A stretch of 64,000 nucleotides of DNA. Source: Stichopus chloronotus (lineage: Eukaryota > Echinodermata > Holothuroidea > Aspidochirotida > Stichopodidae). The stretch lies in NCBI GenBank assembly GCA_021234535.1, contig CM037843.1, positions 18,941,911-19,005,910 of the forward strand, read 5' to 3'. Of this stretch, positions 11,566-23,227 are shown one piece after another. Numbering within the stretch: the stretch's first letter is position 1; the number at the start of each line of letters is the position of its first letter. The notes below the pieces were generated by a model that saw only the letters and a list, made by a program, of their open reading frames with translations, had not been told where the DNA came from and searched no databases. A program made the translations under genes and the position numbers.

Positions 11566-13097
11566 TGTTAATTAGTGTAAATATGTTGTCACACAAAAAT
11601 GAGTAGCACTATTGTGATTCACGGGTATTGCTTTCGCTTCAAACTCAAACTTTTGGAAGTAAGGTAAGCACACGCACATAAATAGCTATCTGTAAGCTGG
11701 TAGGTAATAGGCCATAAGGACAATTTTACACGCTTCAAGGGTTCACGATATGAGGTAAAATTCCATTCCATTCAGTTGTTCAGATATTGTTCAGTGCACC
11801 TCAGACCGTAGCTCCTGTTTTTTGTTTGCTTACTGTTTTTTTTTTCCACGTTCCACTGATATATTGAATATTACAAAGGCAATGCATCTCTATATTTAGT
11901 CTATATCGTAATATAACCTACACTGCTATAATAATAATTATTTGTTTGGTTTTCCATTGTCATCTCTGTGTCCTTTGTACTAATTCGAGTTTAGTTTTAC
12001 TTCACTTGTATGACATTCATGCAAGGACAAAGGTGGAAAGAAAAGGGATTGCAGTATGGAAGGTTCTAATGCGCGCAATTTTCATGGTTAAGATTCATTC
12101 TTTACCCCGAAAGTGGTAATTTTCCACTTTTTTATTATTTAATAGCCTATGATTAGAGTACTGAATATTTCGTCTGGGCCACAATGAGTATTTCTTGTTG
12201 TTTATTACAATCAAATCCCCCTGCTTTGCCAGTGTTTAAGTCCTAATCGATCACTAGGATTATTTTTTTTTGTTCTTACACATAGAAATACAAACGCTTC
12301 AACTTGAATCGTTACCTGGATACCTGTATGAAATGAAAATGTTGGATAGAATTTTTCTTTTCATTTTTTTTCCCTTTGACAATCGACATCTTGACATTTT
12401 ATTTAAAGTTTACATTTAGAGTTTTCCACATTGTTCCCTAACCGATTATCAAACCAAAGTTCCCTCATAGCCAATGTAAGTTTGTAATATCTTGGCAAAA
12501 TTCTGCCATTGTAGATAAGATGTTGCCGGTCATAAGGGAAACCAAGGATATACAGAGGATACTATGATGAAGTATGAAAAGGGCTAAGTTGAAAAAAAAA
12601 AATTATCCACTTATTTGTCCTAAGTTCATTATTCATCGAAGGAGCCCAGTAGGACTAGACTTTCTGACACAGCAACGAGCATTATTGGACAAAGTTTCTT
12701 CTTTCCCTTCATTGACGTCAGGATTTACCTGTATCAAAATAGCATGGTCTGTCTGGAAGCGATGGAAATTTCTATTTCATAGTAATGCTTTGCATGACGT
12801 GAAATTTAGATATACTTTTTTGTCAGACATACCATATCAGCTACTGAAGCATTTTTTTTTTATTTTTCATAAAAATGTTGAATAGGAGGAGAGAAATATT
12901 TCTATGATATTTTGAAAGTTGTGACATTTGTTTGGTCAAGATTTTAAGGTTTGATAACCTTAATTTTTAAAAGTGTCAAACCTCAAGGGCAACTACGCAT
13001 TATAATTTAAAGAACTTGTTTTGCAATTTACCGCAAACTTCCTTGACCAGAGCAGTCTTTCTCGAAAGAGCAGTACTCTTGATGCCTATAGGTTACA
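11566..13097. other. Intergenic, upstream of gene B
   Basis: AT-rich DNA immediately 5' of gene B; its promoter should be here but no convincing core motif was found. A 103-codon open frame at 12574-12885 has no recognisable domain and looks accidental. Confidence 0.5.
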
Positions 13098-13450
13098 TTA
13101 AAGGGAAATAAGGCGTTTGTTTCACAGAAAACAACCATATTTTTAAAACCAATGTTTGTGGACATAGAATGATAGAGTATTCAAAATAAGGAAGGACAGT
13201 AGCCTTCTTTTTAAGAACTAAGTTTCTCAAAGACAGAAATTCAGTTGTTTGTTTCTCAACAAGAATTTGTTCACCCAAACTTTTCAAAATTCAAATGATG
13301 CATCTTCCGTTTCTCATCTCATACATATTGTTTTGAGGAAAAGAAGTTTTTGTAGATGTTTTTTGGTGAGACTGAATGGTTCAACAATGTTTAAAGCTGT
13401 TTTCTTTGTATACCATGTTGGTATACTCTAAACGCCCTATTTCCCATTAA
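13098..13450 (+). mobile_element. MITE-A copy 1 (TTAA-flanked miniature inverted-repeat element)
   Basis: 353 bp starting TTAA/AGGGAAATAAGGCGTTTG and ending AAACGCCCTATTTCCCA/TTAA. The ends are inverted repeats of about 18-20 bp and both flanks are TTAA, as for elements that insert at TTAA. It has no coding capacity. The family recurs at 17998, 60197, 37620 (relic) and 42601 (partial). Confidence 0.85.
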
Positions 13451-13745
13451 ACCCGACGCATGGCCGATTTGTTCGATTTCTAGGCATCGGCCGGCGCTTG
13501 CAGATCGGAGAAAAATCGTCCGATAGAGCTTACACGGTCACATTGAAAAGTGCACCGGTAAAGACCCGTCAAATATCAAATTTCATGAACGGTCCTAGGC
13601 GGGTCTCTGTACATGTCCGACGATCGACCGGCTCCCATCTGATTCGTCATGACGCCGACCGATTCTCGAAGACCAGACGGTGTCCAGACATGCATTGGTA
13701 AGACGCCCGACGATTATCGGGAGAACAATGACCTGAACCCGGTGG
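13451..13745. other. CpG-rich block
   Basis: About 30 CpG dinucleotides in 295 bp, far denser than the surrounding sequence, beginning exactly at the right end of MITE-A copy 1. It contains CGATCGACCGGC and GACGCCCGACGATTATCGGG. No gene is recognisable; it could be a young insertion or a CpG-rich promoter. Confidence 0.5.
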
Positions 13746-13940
13746 CATGGGTCAGTTTTTGCATGCGAGAAATCATCACATTTATGAACTCTTTGCAACT
13801 TTATTCGCTTCCCGAAGAACTCCGTGAGGAGAAAAAGCGAGATGAAAATGGCGCCCATTCCTCTAAAAGCCCTGGGAAATACGCTGAATATTGGCTACTT
13901 CTTGCATCGAGTACTTCGTAAAAGGGATTGTTTCTGTTTG

Positions 13941-14160
13941 GTGACAGCAGAAGAGAGGCAGGCGCAAAGAAAGATACTGGGCCCAGAAGGTGGCAGGTGC
14001 GTACCTGTATGATGAGGCGACCCTTGAAAAGGGTTCGGGACCAGACATAACCGAAAAGGAAAGAGACTGCAAACTCCAGACAAGTCCAACAGTGATGATG
14101 AGGGTGTTCGACCTCGGCAACGGCGAGCAAGTCCGCAATAGACTCGCATTGCATTGGGTA
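13941..14160 (+). other. Exon-like open segment, product unknown
   Basis: After an AG (GACAGCAG) a frame reads KRGRRKERYWAQKVAGAYLY, continues with charged sequence and ends with VRNRLALHW before a good donor (TTGG/GTATGT). The RRKERYW start faintly recalls some DNA-transposase N-termini. No partner exon was found, so this may be chance. Confidence 0.2.
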
Positions 14161-14553
14161 TGTTGTACACATCAAATGTATACTTTTAGTATGATGGGAC
14201 AGTTGCTGGCAATGACTATTCTATTGTTAGGTTTATTTAAACGTGTAAATTGCACTAATCTATTTCATGGAGTAATTATCAGAAACCTATGTCATATCTC
14301 CCTGACAAAAAGGAAGTAAAATATAGTCTTCCCTAAGTAAAACAAAGATTTTATTAGTAAAGTCCAAAATGAAGTTATAAACAAGTTTAAATTATATTTT
14401 GTAAAGTATTAAACCCAGTCGGGGCTCATTTGTGACTGGGGTCTGAGTTATTGCGTGAAAAAGATATTGGTGTGGAGTTTGAAATGCCTGTTAGTGTAAA
14501 AATATGATCTTTCATTTTGAGCGCATCTTTATTTTGACATAGTGCATTATAAA

Positions 14554-15417
14554 CAGTGGCGGCGCTACGGGGGGGGGGGGGGACATGAGGGAGCATTTAC
14601 CCCTCCAGATTGTTTCCTTGCCTCCCCAGTTGCCCCCCCCCCCCAGTTGCTCTCACCCTTCCCAATCAGATCTTGTACTATCCAAAATTAATTTAATCAC
14701 AAAACTATGAATTGGCATTGGACTGAATAAGAACAGCTTCCGGGGAACCATGATTGATAAATGCCTAATTTATGTTACACAGGCTGCAAGTTTTCATATC
14801 ATGCCCGTAGCTACTTCAACAGTAGGCCTGCCTGGTCAGACCAATTTTCTCTGGAATGTTTACCGTCCAGAATAAGGGAAGGGCGGGTAGGTGGTTGTTT
14901 TCCTAAATATAGGAATGTCGTTGGCCGCATCATAATAAATGTGTTAATTGTAGGCCTCACTTTTTATTACTGTTGGTAAGTACTGCACATTTTTTTAGAA
15001 TAAAGTGACTGGAATGGAAGTGTATGTAGCCTATGTGTGTGTGTGTGTTTGTTCGTGTGTGTACTCGGTGGCACCGCGTAAATGTGAAATGGTACTCCCA
15101 AAGAAAAAAGTTGGGAATCTTGGAGTGCGGTCAACCGAAAAAATAAATAATATAAAAATAAATAATATACCTCTCTTGGGACTTAATTTTCCACCCAGAG
15201 ATATGCTAAACCCTCAGAGCTTCTTGGGGCTTCTCCCCCTGCTCCCCCACCGGGACTTTGCTCCTGGACCCCACCAGGTGCCCTAAGGAGGGCCTTTGGA
15301 CCCCATCCGCACGGCCTCGCGGTTCGCTCTCGGTTTCGCGCTGCGCGTGAAAATCTTTGCCCTACAACATTTTCCTTTGCCCTCAGTTTGCCCCCCCCCC
15401 CCCCAAGTCTGCCACTG
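14554..15417. mobile_element. hAT-like non-autonomous DNA transposon with perfect 8-bp TSD
   Basis: 864 bp beginning CAGTGGCGG and ending CTGCCACTG, flanked on both sides by ATTATAAA (14546-14553 and 15418-15425). An 8-bp duplication with CAGTGGC-type ends is typical of the hAT superfamily. The interior has a G run next to the left end, C runs near both ends and a GC-rich middle; there is no transposase. Confidence 0.85.
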
Positions 15418-15425
15418 ATTATAAA

Positions 15426-16850
15426 ACACATATAAGCCTCATTGCTATTTGATTGTCGTACTTCGTCAGTATCCTGCCCTTTGAGAGAATCCATTGAAGC
15501 CTATAGTCATTGTTAAAATACATTTTTGACTGTCGAATCATAGCGTTTCGTTGAAAAACAAAATCTATTGTCATGCACGCAGCATCAGCATTTGCCTACT
15601 TGACTATTATTTACAATGTCCCGTACTACATAGAGATGTAAAGAGCAGTATTATAGTCAATTTGTACCTGACTACGGGACCATGAAATTCGTGCTTTTGA
15701 AAACAAGTGCAATTTTCTGCATTAAGTTGTTCAACCGTTAAGTACCTGTATTAAGTTCTTTAACATGTCAGATGTGGGCTACTCATCAACAACCGTTGAA
15801 CTGTTTATCATTATACAATTAACTGTAAGTATAAATGATTGCAAACTTAATAAACCGGGCAAAACAAAGTACATGCCTTAGGGTGAAATAGAAAGAAAAC
15901 AGGAAGCAGAAGGAGTTTCACGTTTTAATTTGGATCCTATTAAAAGGAAAAGTATGAATGAATAATTGCGATATCTAAAAAGTACCAGAGAAAGGAGAAC
16001 TAAGAAAAGATGAATTAACAATAGAAGACAATATAAAGACGAACAACGTTAAGATGGGACTACTTTTTAAGATGTATGGCATGCTTTCGACAGAGGTAAT
16101 GCTTTATCTCTATTTTGAATACATTTATGATTAGGATCTTTCTTATGCGATCACTTAAGGTTCCGTACCACCATTAATCACTCCCATTGACTACCCCCAC
16201 TAAAAAAGTGACTTTGGAAATTTCTCGTGCATGCAAAATACAGCATATGAAAGATTCCCTACCTGCAATGTGAATTGGTAAGGGCCTGGTCTCAGTGACG
16301 TAACATTTAAAAGTATGTCTACCATTCAGGAGAAGGAATGGAAGTTTTGTAATGTGTTCCCGCCACCTTGACAAGGCTCTCTCACCCACAGATCGCTATA
16401 CAACACTTTCGATTTTCTATAAACGATTCTATAAACTTTTCCCATCATCTGTACTTCAGTGATTTTCATCATCCAATTAAAAAAGAGTCAGTAGCTGAAT
16501 CATATAGAAAAGGCGATCCATGTGGCGCAATGTAGATAATTTCCCCCAAGGATAACAACATACATGTACTTAATTTAAGAATGGTTCGTGACTTCAAACA
16601 GTTGCAAAAGTGTAATGCAGCCCCGTAGTTTGTATAGATCTGTGAATGATCAAAGGAAGTCCTAGTACGCATGAGACTGTTTTTAAGTCTGTTGGAGTCT
16701 GGAAATTTCAATTTGTTTGAAAGAAAGTGGCAAAATGTACTCGTATGTGTATACTAAAAGATTCCAAGCTGACAGCTGCAGGCTGTATGATGTCCAAAGT
16801 GAGAAGCTTTGTTGAAGGGACAGGGGTGAGAAACGTTGCTTGAAAGGTAC
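15426..16850. other. Intergenic, nothing recognisable
   Basis: AT-rich sequence between the hAT-like element and the foldback element. Short open frames only. Confidence 0.5.
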
Positions 16851-16879
16851 GGAACGCCAAAAGGGCAATGAATTTTGTT

Positions 16880-17360
16880 GTCTCATCGTAGTTTGTCTCA
16901 ACTTATTTCGTTGTCTCATTTGATTTTGTCTCCTTTTTGGTTTGTCTCATGCAATTGTGTCGTCTCACTTAATTTTGACTCCTTGTAGATTGTCTGATGT
17001 ACGTTTGCTTCAGTTAAGGTTGTCTCATTAAAGTTTGCCTCATAGTAGGTCGTCTCGTTTTAGTTTGCTTCATTAAAGTTCGTCTCCCAACAGTTCGTCT
17101 CACAACAGTTTGCCTCACTGCAGTCCGTCTCACTGCAGTTCGTCTCACTGCAGTTCGTCTCACTGCAGTTCGTCTCACTGCAGTCCGTCTCACAGCAGTT
17201 CGTCTCACAGCAGTTCGTCTCACTGCAGTCCGTCTCACAGCAGTTCGTCTCACAGCAGTTCGTCTCACTGCAGTTCGTCTCACTGCAGTCCGCCTCAGCC
17301 GAGTTTGCCTCGTGTTAGTTTGCCTGAGCGAAGTTCGTCTCACGCCAGTTTGTCTCAAAT
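16880..17360. repeat. 15-bp minisatellite, left arm of foldback element
   Basis: About 32 units on a 15-bp register with GTCTCA as the most constant part. Units between about 17096 and 17290 are nearly perfect (CACTGCAGTYCGTCT); outer ones keep the register but vary. Confidence 0.9.
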
Positions 17361-17560
17361 CGGAGGCGCTATTCGTCAATTAAAACTAAATCTAAGATAA
17401 CTGATGACAAAATAAACACGTGGCGCGAATCTTCAAGTTGACATTTTCGGTTTGAAGTATAGTTAGTACGTGTACGTGTATACACTGCACTCGACTAGAC
17501 TTGGTTGTGACAGTATGTACGTAAGCCGGCCTAGTACTTTAACGTAAGATCTGGTGCAAA

Positions 17561-17692
17561 ATGACGGAAGAAAGTCAATTAGCTCGGCTTGTCAGTCTCG
17601 GGTATACTAACACGATTATAGCTGAGGTGATGGGAGTGTCACGTCAGAACAGTGACGAACAAAAAAAAAAGTTCTTGATCAAGGCAAAATAG
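17561..17692 (+). CDS. Short helix-turn-helix open frame inside the foldback loop
   Basis: 43 codons from ATG to TAG. The stretch LARLVSLGYTNTIIAEVMGV followed by SRQ has helix-turn-helix spacing: hydrophobic helix, glycine, then IAxxMGVSR. Such a motif starts many transposases and integrase-like proteins. After SRQ the sequence turns into a low-complexity lysine run and stops. It may be the first exon or broken start of a transposase once carried by this element. No second exon was found, so function is unproven. Confidence 0.4.
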   Translation: MTEESQLARLVSLGYTNTIIAEVMGVSRQNSDEQKKKFLIKAK

Positions 17693-17997
17693 GATATGAG
17701 GCTACACACCTCCATGGCTTTTTCTTGGATATACTGTGTGACATTATATGATTTTGGTCTCTGTAATGATGGGGCAGAATTTTTGTGTGGAGAACCCTAC
17801 CTATGTATGGGAATTCCCGGGTTGTGGATTCTTTCACCACTTACACATGCGGAGATTGTTTATAGGCTACATTCTATTTTGTGTTCTGCATGCTTTTCAA
17901 TTAATCTTGGTAAAGTTCCTTATACTTTCCTGCCGTGACTTTCTGTGCAGAAATAAGACAACAAACTGATAAGAGAAGCAGAAGAAGGAATTTAAGT

Positions 17998-18358
17998 TTA
18001 AAGGGAAATAGGGAGTTTGTTCAGAGTAAACATCCATATTTTTGAAACCAATGTTTGTGGATGTAGAATGATAGATTATTCAAAATATGGAAGGACAGAA
18101 GCGTCCTTTTCAAGAAGTAAGCGCTCCTCACAGATAGAAATTCAGTTATTTGTTGCTCAACACTAATTTGTTCACCCAAACTTTTAAAATTCAAATGATG
18201 CATCTTCCATTACTCATCATACTTGAGTAATGTTTTGAGGAGATGAAGCTTTGGTATCTATAGATGTTTATCGATTAGACTGAATGGTTTAATAACAATT
18301 ACTGCTATTTTCTTTGTATGTCGTGTTTGGGTATTCTAAACGCCCCATTTCCCTTTAA
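17998..18358 (+). mobile_element. MITE-A copy 2, nested in the foldback element
   Basis: 361 bp from TTAA/AGGGAAATAGGGAGTTTG to AACGCCCCATTTCCCT/TTAA, closely matching copies 1 and 3 throughout. It lies inside the foldback loop and so inserted later than that element. Confidence 0.87.
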
Positions 18359-19659
18359 GCAAAGAAAAGAATATATGGACCGGCTTAGGTGAGTGTTGAC
18401 TAGGCAAGCAATTGTGGTACAGTTTAATAGCTGAGAGCACAGAAGATTAGGTTTCACGCCATTTTACCCCTGTGGGGAGGACTTGGAGGCCAGAGATGAT
18501 GTTTATTGCCTATAATTGCCCATAATTGTCCATGAACTGGAAAGATGTTATCATAGTGAAGGTTGGTTGGAGTGGAAAACAAATCTTGTCCCATGACTAC
18601 TAGGGACAGAATCACACTATGGGCAGAAGGCAAGTACAGGACCAAATAAAGTACATGCCTAAAACAACAATTCGATCAACATAATTCTCCAGCAGATTAA
18701 TCATATATGTCATAATATTTTCATGGCTATTTGTAAAAAATATCTTCATATTATGACTCTCAAACAGTGCGCCATATCTTTCATAAATGTGGAATGCCAC
18801 AGTACGTCCAACAAGTCACACTATAACTTGTGCTATGCGTCACACAAATCAATTGATGACCATCACATAAGGGTTCATGTCAATGAAGGACACTATAGTG
18901 TATACTAATTCTATGCTCAATTGCTATTATAACAAGTGCAGAGGGAAGTCTAATTGGAAAAAAAATGAGATAGTGTGGCCCGGGAATTGAAAATGGTTAT
19001 TCTTCGTGGTCCCAAAATGTCACATAAGTCATGAGCATGCTTTTTGTCCCATAAAAAGAAATGCAGTACCGTACAGCAATAATTTTTCCTTCGCTAATGG
19101 TACTGTAAAATTAAGTGAATATTTCTGTGCATATTAAAATTAAGAGAACTCAAGAATGTTGTGCGGTTTTTGAATGTCATGAGAAAATTCCTTCTGAAAT
19201 TCATACAAATGTCCCATAAGTCACAGTAACATTTACCATTCATAACAGAATTTTGATGAAAGTTATCCCACATCTCCTCTGAAAATTCTTTCCAAGCGGG
19301 AATCCATTTTCAAAGCTTACTTTTGTCATAAATGTAGGATATAGCAATAAAGTTAATGAATCATGCACTATACAGCAGCTTGAAAGTTGCTACGTCTGAT
19401 GTGACCTTTGTTACTTTACTTTCATTTTAATGACAGCAGAGAATGTCCATTACAATAACCAAGGTGAAAGTCAGTATGTAAGTACTTAAGAGTCGAAGTG
19501 TAGCCACAAGAAAAGAAATTCTGACACTGTGCAACATTCCATGCCATCTATTTTGTATTATCTTCAAACTTTGAAAAGTCATATCGCAAAACCAGCGATA
19601 GCTAAACACAATTCCAATGGATGTTCATTCAGGATTTCACATTCTGAACGAAGTACAAC

Positions 19660-19920
19660 TTTTAATGAGCCGAACTGTTGGGAGACGGACTGCATTGAGA
19701 CGAACTGCTGTGAGACGAACTGCTGTGAGACGGACTGCTGTGAGACGGACTGCTTTGAGACGAACTGCCGTGAGGCAAACTGCCGTGAGACGAACTGCTG
19801 TGAGGCAAACTGCAGTGAGGCAAACTGCAGTGAGACGGACTGCAGTGAGACGGACTGCAGTGAGGCAAACTGCTGTGAGACGAACTGTTGGGAGACGAAC
19901 TTTAATGAAGCAAACTAAAA
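19660..19920. repeat. 15-bp minisatellite, right arm of foldback element
   Basis: About 15 clean units such as TGAGACGAACTGCTG in inverse orientation to the left arm, followed outward to 20120 by decayed units. The variants differ from the left arm (GCTGTG units versus CTGCAG units), so the arms have diverged. Confidence 0.9.
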
Positions 19921-20130
19921 CGAGACGACCTAATATGAGGCCATCTTTAATGAGACAACCTTAAATGAAGCAAACGTACATCAGACAATCTACAAGGAGA
20001 CAAAATTAAGTGAAACGACACAATTGAATGAGACAAACCAAAAAGGAGACAAAATCAAATGAGACAACGAAATAAGTTGAGAGAAACTACGATGAGACAA
20101 CGAAATTCATTGCCCTTTTGGCGTTCCATA

Positions 20131-23100
20131 GAAAGGCACATTACTGATAAATCTAAGGACCTCGTCTCTGCAGAATGTGCCGCTGATGAAGAATGACTAC
20201 TCTCAGGGATTTCCCTGTAACAATATACTATAGTTCAGATGGCGAACGATGTGAGGATTGTTTGAGATTGAAATTAGTTAGACTAATGTTGCTGGGTAAA
20301 AAATTTTGTATTCAATGTGTTCTCAACTTGTTTTTTTTTTCTGTAAATGTCTAAGCTGTTCTTCTGTTTTGTTTTTTTTTCCGTAACCTTACAAGCAGGT
20401 GTTAGTGTGTATCGCTTTTTACGTGCACAATGTAAAGCCTACGGACAATCACAGATTACCCTCCAAGGTCTCCATATTTATGAATCTTTTCTCTTTCATG
20501 TTTCGTGATTGGTTCAAGAAAAGCATGAATATATCTATGTGAAGGGAAGATAGTAGCCTATAGTTAAACAATTATAAAGTTACTTCGGAGTAGTATCCAC
20601 AGGGGAATCTATATATCGTTAAAGGGGGGGGGGGAGGGGTACTCAGTAGACTAATAAGAGAACTTAGCGAGTACGCGGCATGCAGATGAGGTTTGTTTAA
20701 ATATACTTTGATTTGTGCACCTTTACGTATTAGTTAGTAAAAACAGAAACCTTTGAATTCCCATGACTTTAGCCGGTATTAGCAATAACGTGCACAGGGC
20801 CAGAGTATCCCATTCCCCCGACCAGCGCATGGGTGAAGTATTCCTCCTCCTTGGAAATATTTCATCATCATTTAATCGTAAAATGTTGCAAGCTTAATTT
20901 ACCCAATAATTTACCTGAGCTGGTTGGAAGACATTCGTCTTCTTCACACCTAACAGAACAAACAAGCATATGCACAGTATACCGTACACGGAAACCTGTA
21001 GTTGTAGGTGCAAGCTCTGATTGTCACGTCAAATTAAAGCTGGAATATGAGTTGTACTGGCAATCGCCTGGTCACCTACCTTTGTTCTTCATCAGTGTTT
21101 CAGTGAAGAAAAAGTAGGAGAAAACATCACTTGCCACAAAAAGAGAACTATGCTCTCATCTTTCAGATATTTGGATGTGAAAAGTTGCCTTTCCATTTTT
21201 GTTGGCCCTACAAAACTCAGACTCTCCAAGAAGGCATAACAGTCAATCACCGTTACTTGAACTCAAACAGACCAATGGGAATGGATATGAATTTTCATGT
21301 ATGCAAAACTGGTTTAAACAATGTTTTGTTGTAGAGTCTATGACGTATTCTGAGGAATTTGACTTCCACTGACAATTTTTTTCAAATCATATTCCAGCTA
21401 TAATCCACGCAAGCAGTATAAGACTACCGTCACATTGATATATACAATGAGTTACAAAGTTACAAACAACACAGTTGTCACGAGAACGTAATGTGTTCCC
21501 ACTTGGTTAATACAGTAATAAAAGCAATCATCTAGTCATATCCATATGTTGATCAGTATTATTTCACTCCACGCATAAATCCTTATCAGTAGGCTACACA
21601 AACCAGACCAGTGAATATAATTTGTTTGAAATCACTGTATAAAATACATAAACATATCTTCCCCTCTCCAAAAGTTTGAAAAAAAATTCATTAAACCATG
21701 ATTAATTTAAATTAAAACAATTTATTGATTGCTGATAATTTAACACTTGTGTCATGGTACTCTTTTCTTTTTTACGAGCGAATAGCGAAGTATAGCAGTC
21801 GTGTTTCAGCCTCTTGACAGTCTTTCCTTTGTATGACTGAAAATTCTTTCAATTTAACCAAATGAAATTACTTAAAACGAAACTTTTAAATGTGAATAAG
21901 AAATATTGTATGCTTTTTAGAACAGTTTGTAGACTATTACGTTGTAAACACTAACATTTTTAAGGGATTGCACAACAAAACGACTGTAAAACATGAATAA
22001 CAGCCCTTTCCACCGTTTTGCTAATGGCTGTTCCGTATGAAAATCTCAACTCAGTCTTCACTGTCGGTATTCTGAAATGTTTGAAACAGATTGTAGCGGA
22101 CTTTGGATTCTACTTTTTTCTGATAGAGGAATGTAGTATTAAAATTCACTTGTTAATATTTCAACCCAGGAGGTTAATACTGCTTGATAAGAAACTGTTT
22201 TGTTTTATATCGCAATAAAAAGAAAGACAACAGGTGGTAACGCGTCGAGCTGTTCTGTCAAACTTTGCATATTTATCTTGATAATGTGCTCGTGTGTGTG
22301 CCGTACTACTATACTGCCGTACGTGTTGCATACATGCGCGTGGACCACTACACTGTACGTGTCCACCTGACTGTCAGTTCAGCTAGGCAGGGTAGAAAAG
22401 ATTGGCAAATGTGTGTTATCGTGACTGACCGTGTTGTCTTTTTCTTCAAAATTGTCATTGACACTAGGCCTAGAGATAATGGTGTAATAAGCGTACGGTA
22501 ACTGTCTTTTCAAATGTTCGTATGTATCGTGCCATGATCGAGTAGAAGTTTACGGGAACTTAGCCCAATGTGTCATAAGTTGTAACTGCTAGGCTAGGCT
22601 AACTCGACTCGAGTCTAAGTTAGCGAACGAACTCGTCGTGCTCCTAGTCGTAGTCGTAGACTGAATTCCGCGATTAGCCTTGTACGCGTTTCAGTCGTAA
22701 GTTGGTTGGATATTGGTGCTCCTTTTACGTCCATAGACTACTAATACCACGGTTATCATAAGCAGTAAACCGCAGTGCATTACTTGAGTGATGCCACAGT
22801 CTGTTTAGATCTGCAATTCGGTCCATATTCGCGAGTGTGAATGCCTCGCATTCTGGTTCTCTTTAGTGCGAACATCACGGTCAATGGGGTCTCGACCAGG
22901 GGTGGGGTCCCCCTCCCCTTAGTTACACATGTCAGAGCGACGATAGTCTCAAAATCTTGACTAGCGTGGATTAAAATTTGTCATTAACTCAGTCTAGCAC
23001 ACTTTATATTGCTTCAGATAGTGTCTGAGTTTACTTGGTAGGTCATTAAAACATTTCACGATTAATCTGAGATACCATTTCCCATACTAACGTTTAAAAC

Positions 23101-23144
23101 TACGATAGTAGGATAATGTGAAATACCAGTTAATTCTTCATTTT
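20131..23144. other. Intergenic, mostly unassigned
   Basis: No gene recognised. The only structure found is a dispersed repeat at 21148-21320. A T-run and a G-run lie at about 20330 and 20627. Confidence 0.5.
21148..21320 (+). repeat. Dispersed repeat, inverse partner at 39115-39260
   Basis: Shares, in inverse orientation and the same order, a CAGATATTTG-like piece, TTTTTGTTGGCCCTACAAAA, a Leu/Ser-rich block and GAATATTTATATCCATT-like sequence with gene A intron 7. Family unknown. Confidence 0.6.
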
Positions 23145-23184
23145 TGATTCCTTGCCGAAGGCAGAAGGAATCTATGCGATGGTG

Positions 23185-23220
23185 ATGTCGTGTGTGTGTG
23201 TGTATGTGTGTATGTGACAC
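23185..23220. repeat. (TG)n microsatellite
   Basis: GT dinucleotides with TATG interruptions, directly before the 144-bp array. Confidence 0.85.
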
Positions 23221-23227
23221 TTCTTGT

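Larger units (their letters stand above)
16851..20127. mobile_element. Foldback (FB-like) element with 15-bp repeat arms
   Basis: The outer ends are inverted copies: GGAACGCCAAAAGGGCAATG at 16851 and its complement ending at 20127. Each arm (about 16851-17365 and 19660-20127) is built of 15-bp units with the core TGAGACGRACTGC on the right strand; units are clean near the loop and decay outward. The loop, about 2.3 kb, holds a short helix-turn-helix frame and a nested MITE-A. GAAAGGTAC before the left end and GAAAGGCAC three bases after the right end may be a decayed 9-bp target duplication. Long inverted arms of short tandem repeats resemble Drosophila FB elements. Repetitive frames such as RRTAVRRTAV are by-products of the 15-bp unit. 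Confidence 0.8.

Noticed and set aside
12574..12885. 103-codon plus-strand frame
   Set aside because: Low-complexity Lys/Phe composition from AT-rich DNA, no domain.
13801..14175. 124-codon minus-strand frame
   Set aside because: Several overlapping frames on both strands in a GC-richer patch; no recognisable protein.
16880..17360. CRISPR array
   Set aside because: Repeats are contiguous 15-mers without unique spacers, in a eukaryotic genome.
17014..17379. 121-codon frame with RRTAV repeats, and the SSHCSPSH frame on the other strand; similar frames at 19529-19964
   Set aside because: They follow from a 15-bp tandem unit being a multiple of three; no start context, domain or codon signal supports a protein.
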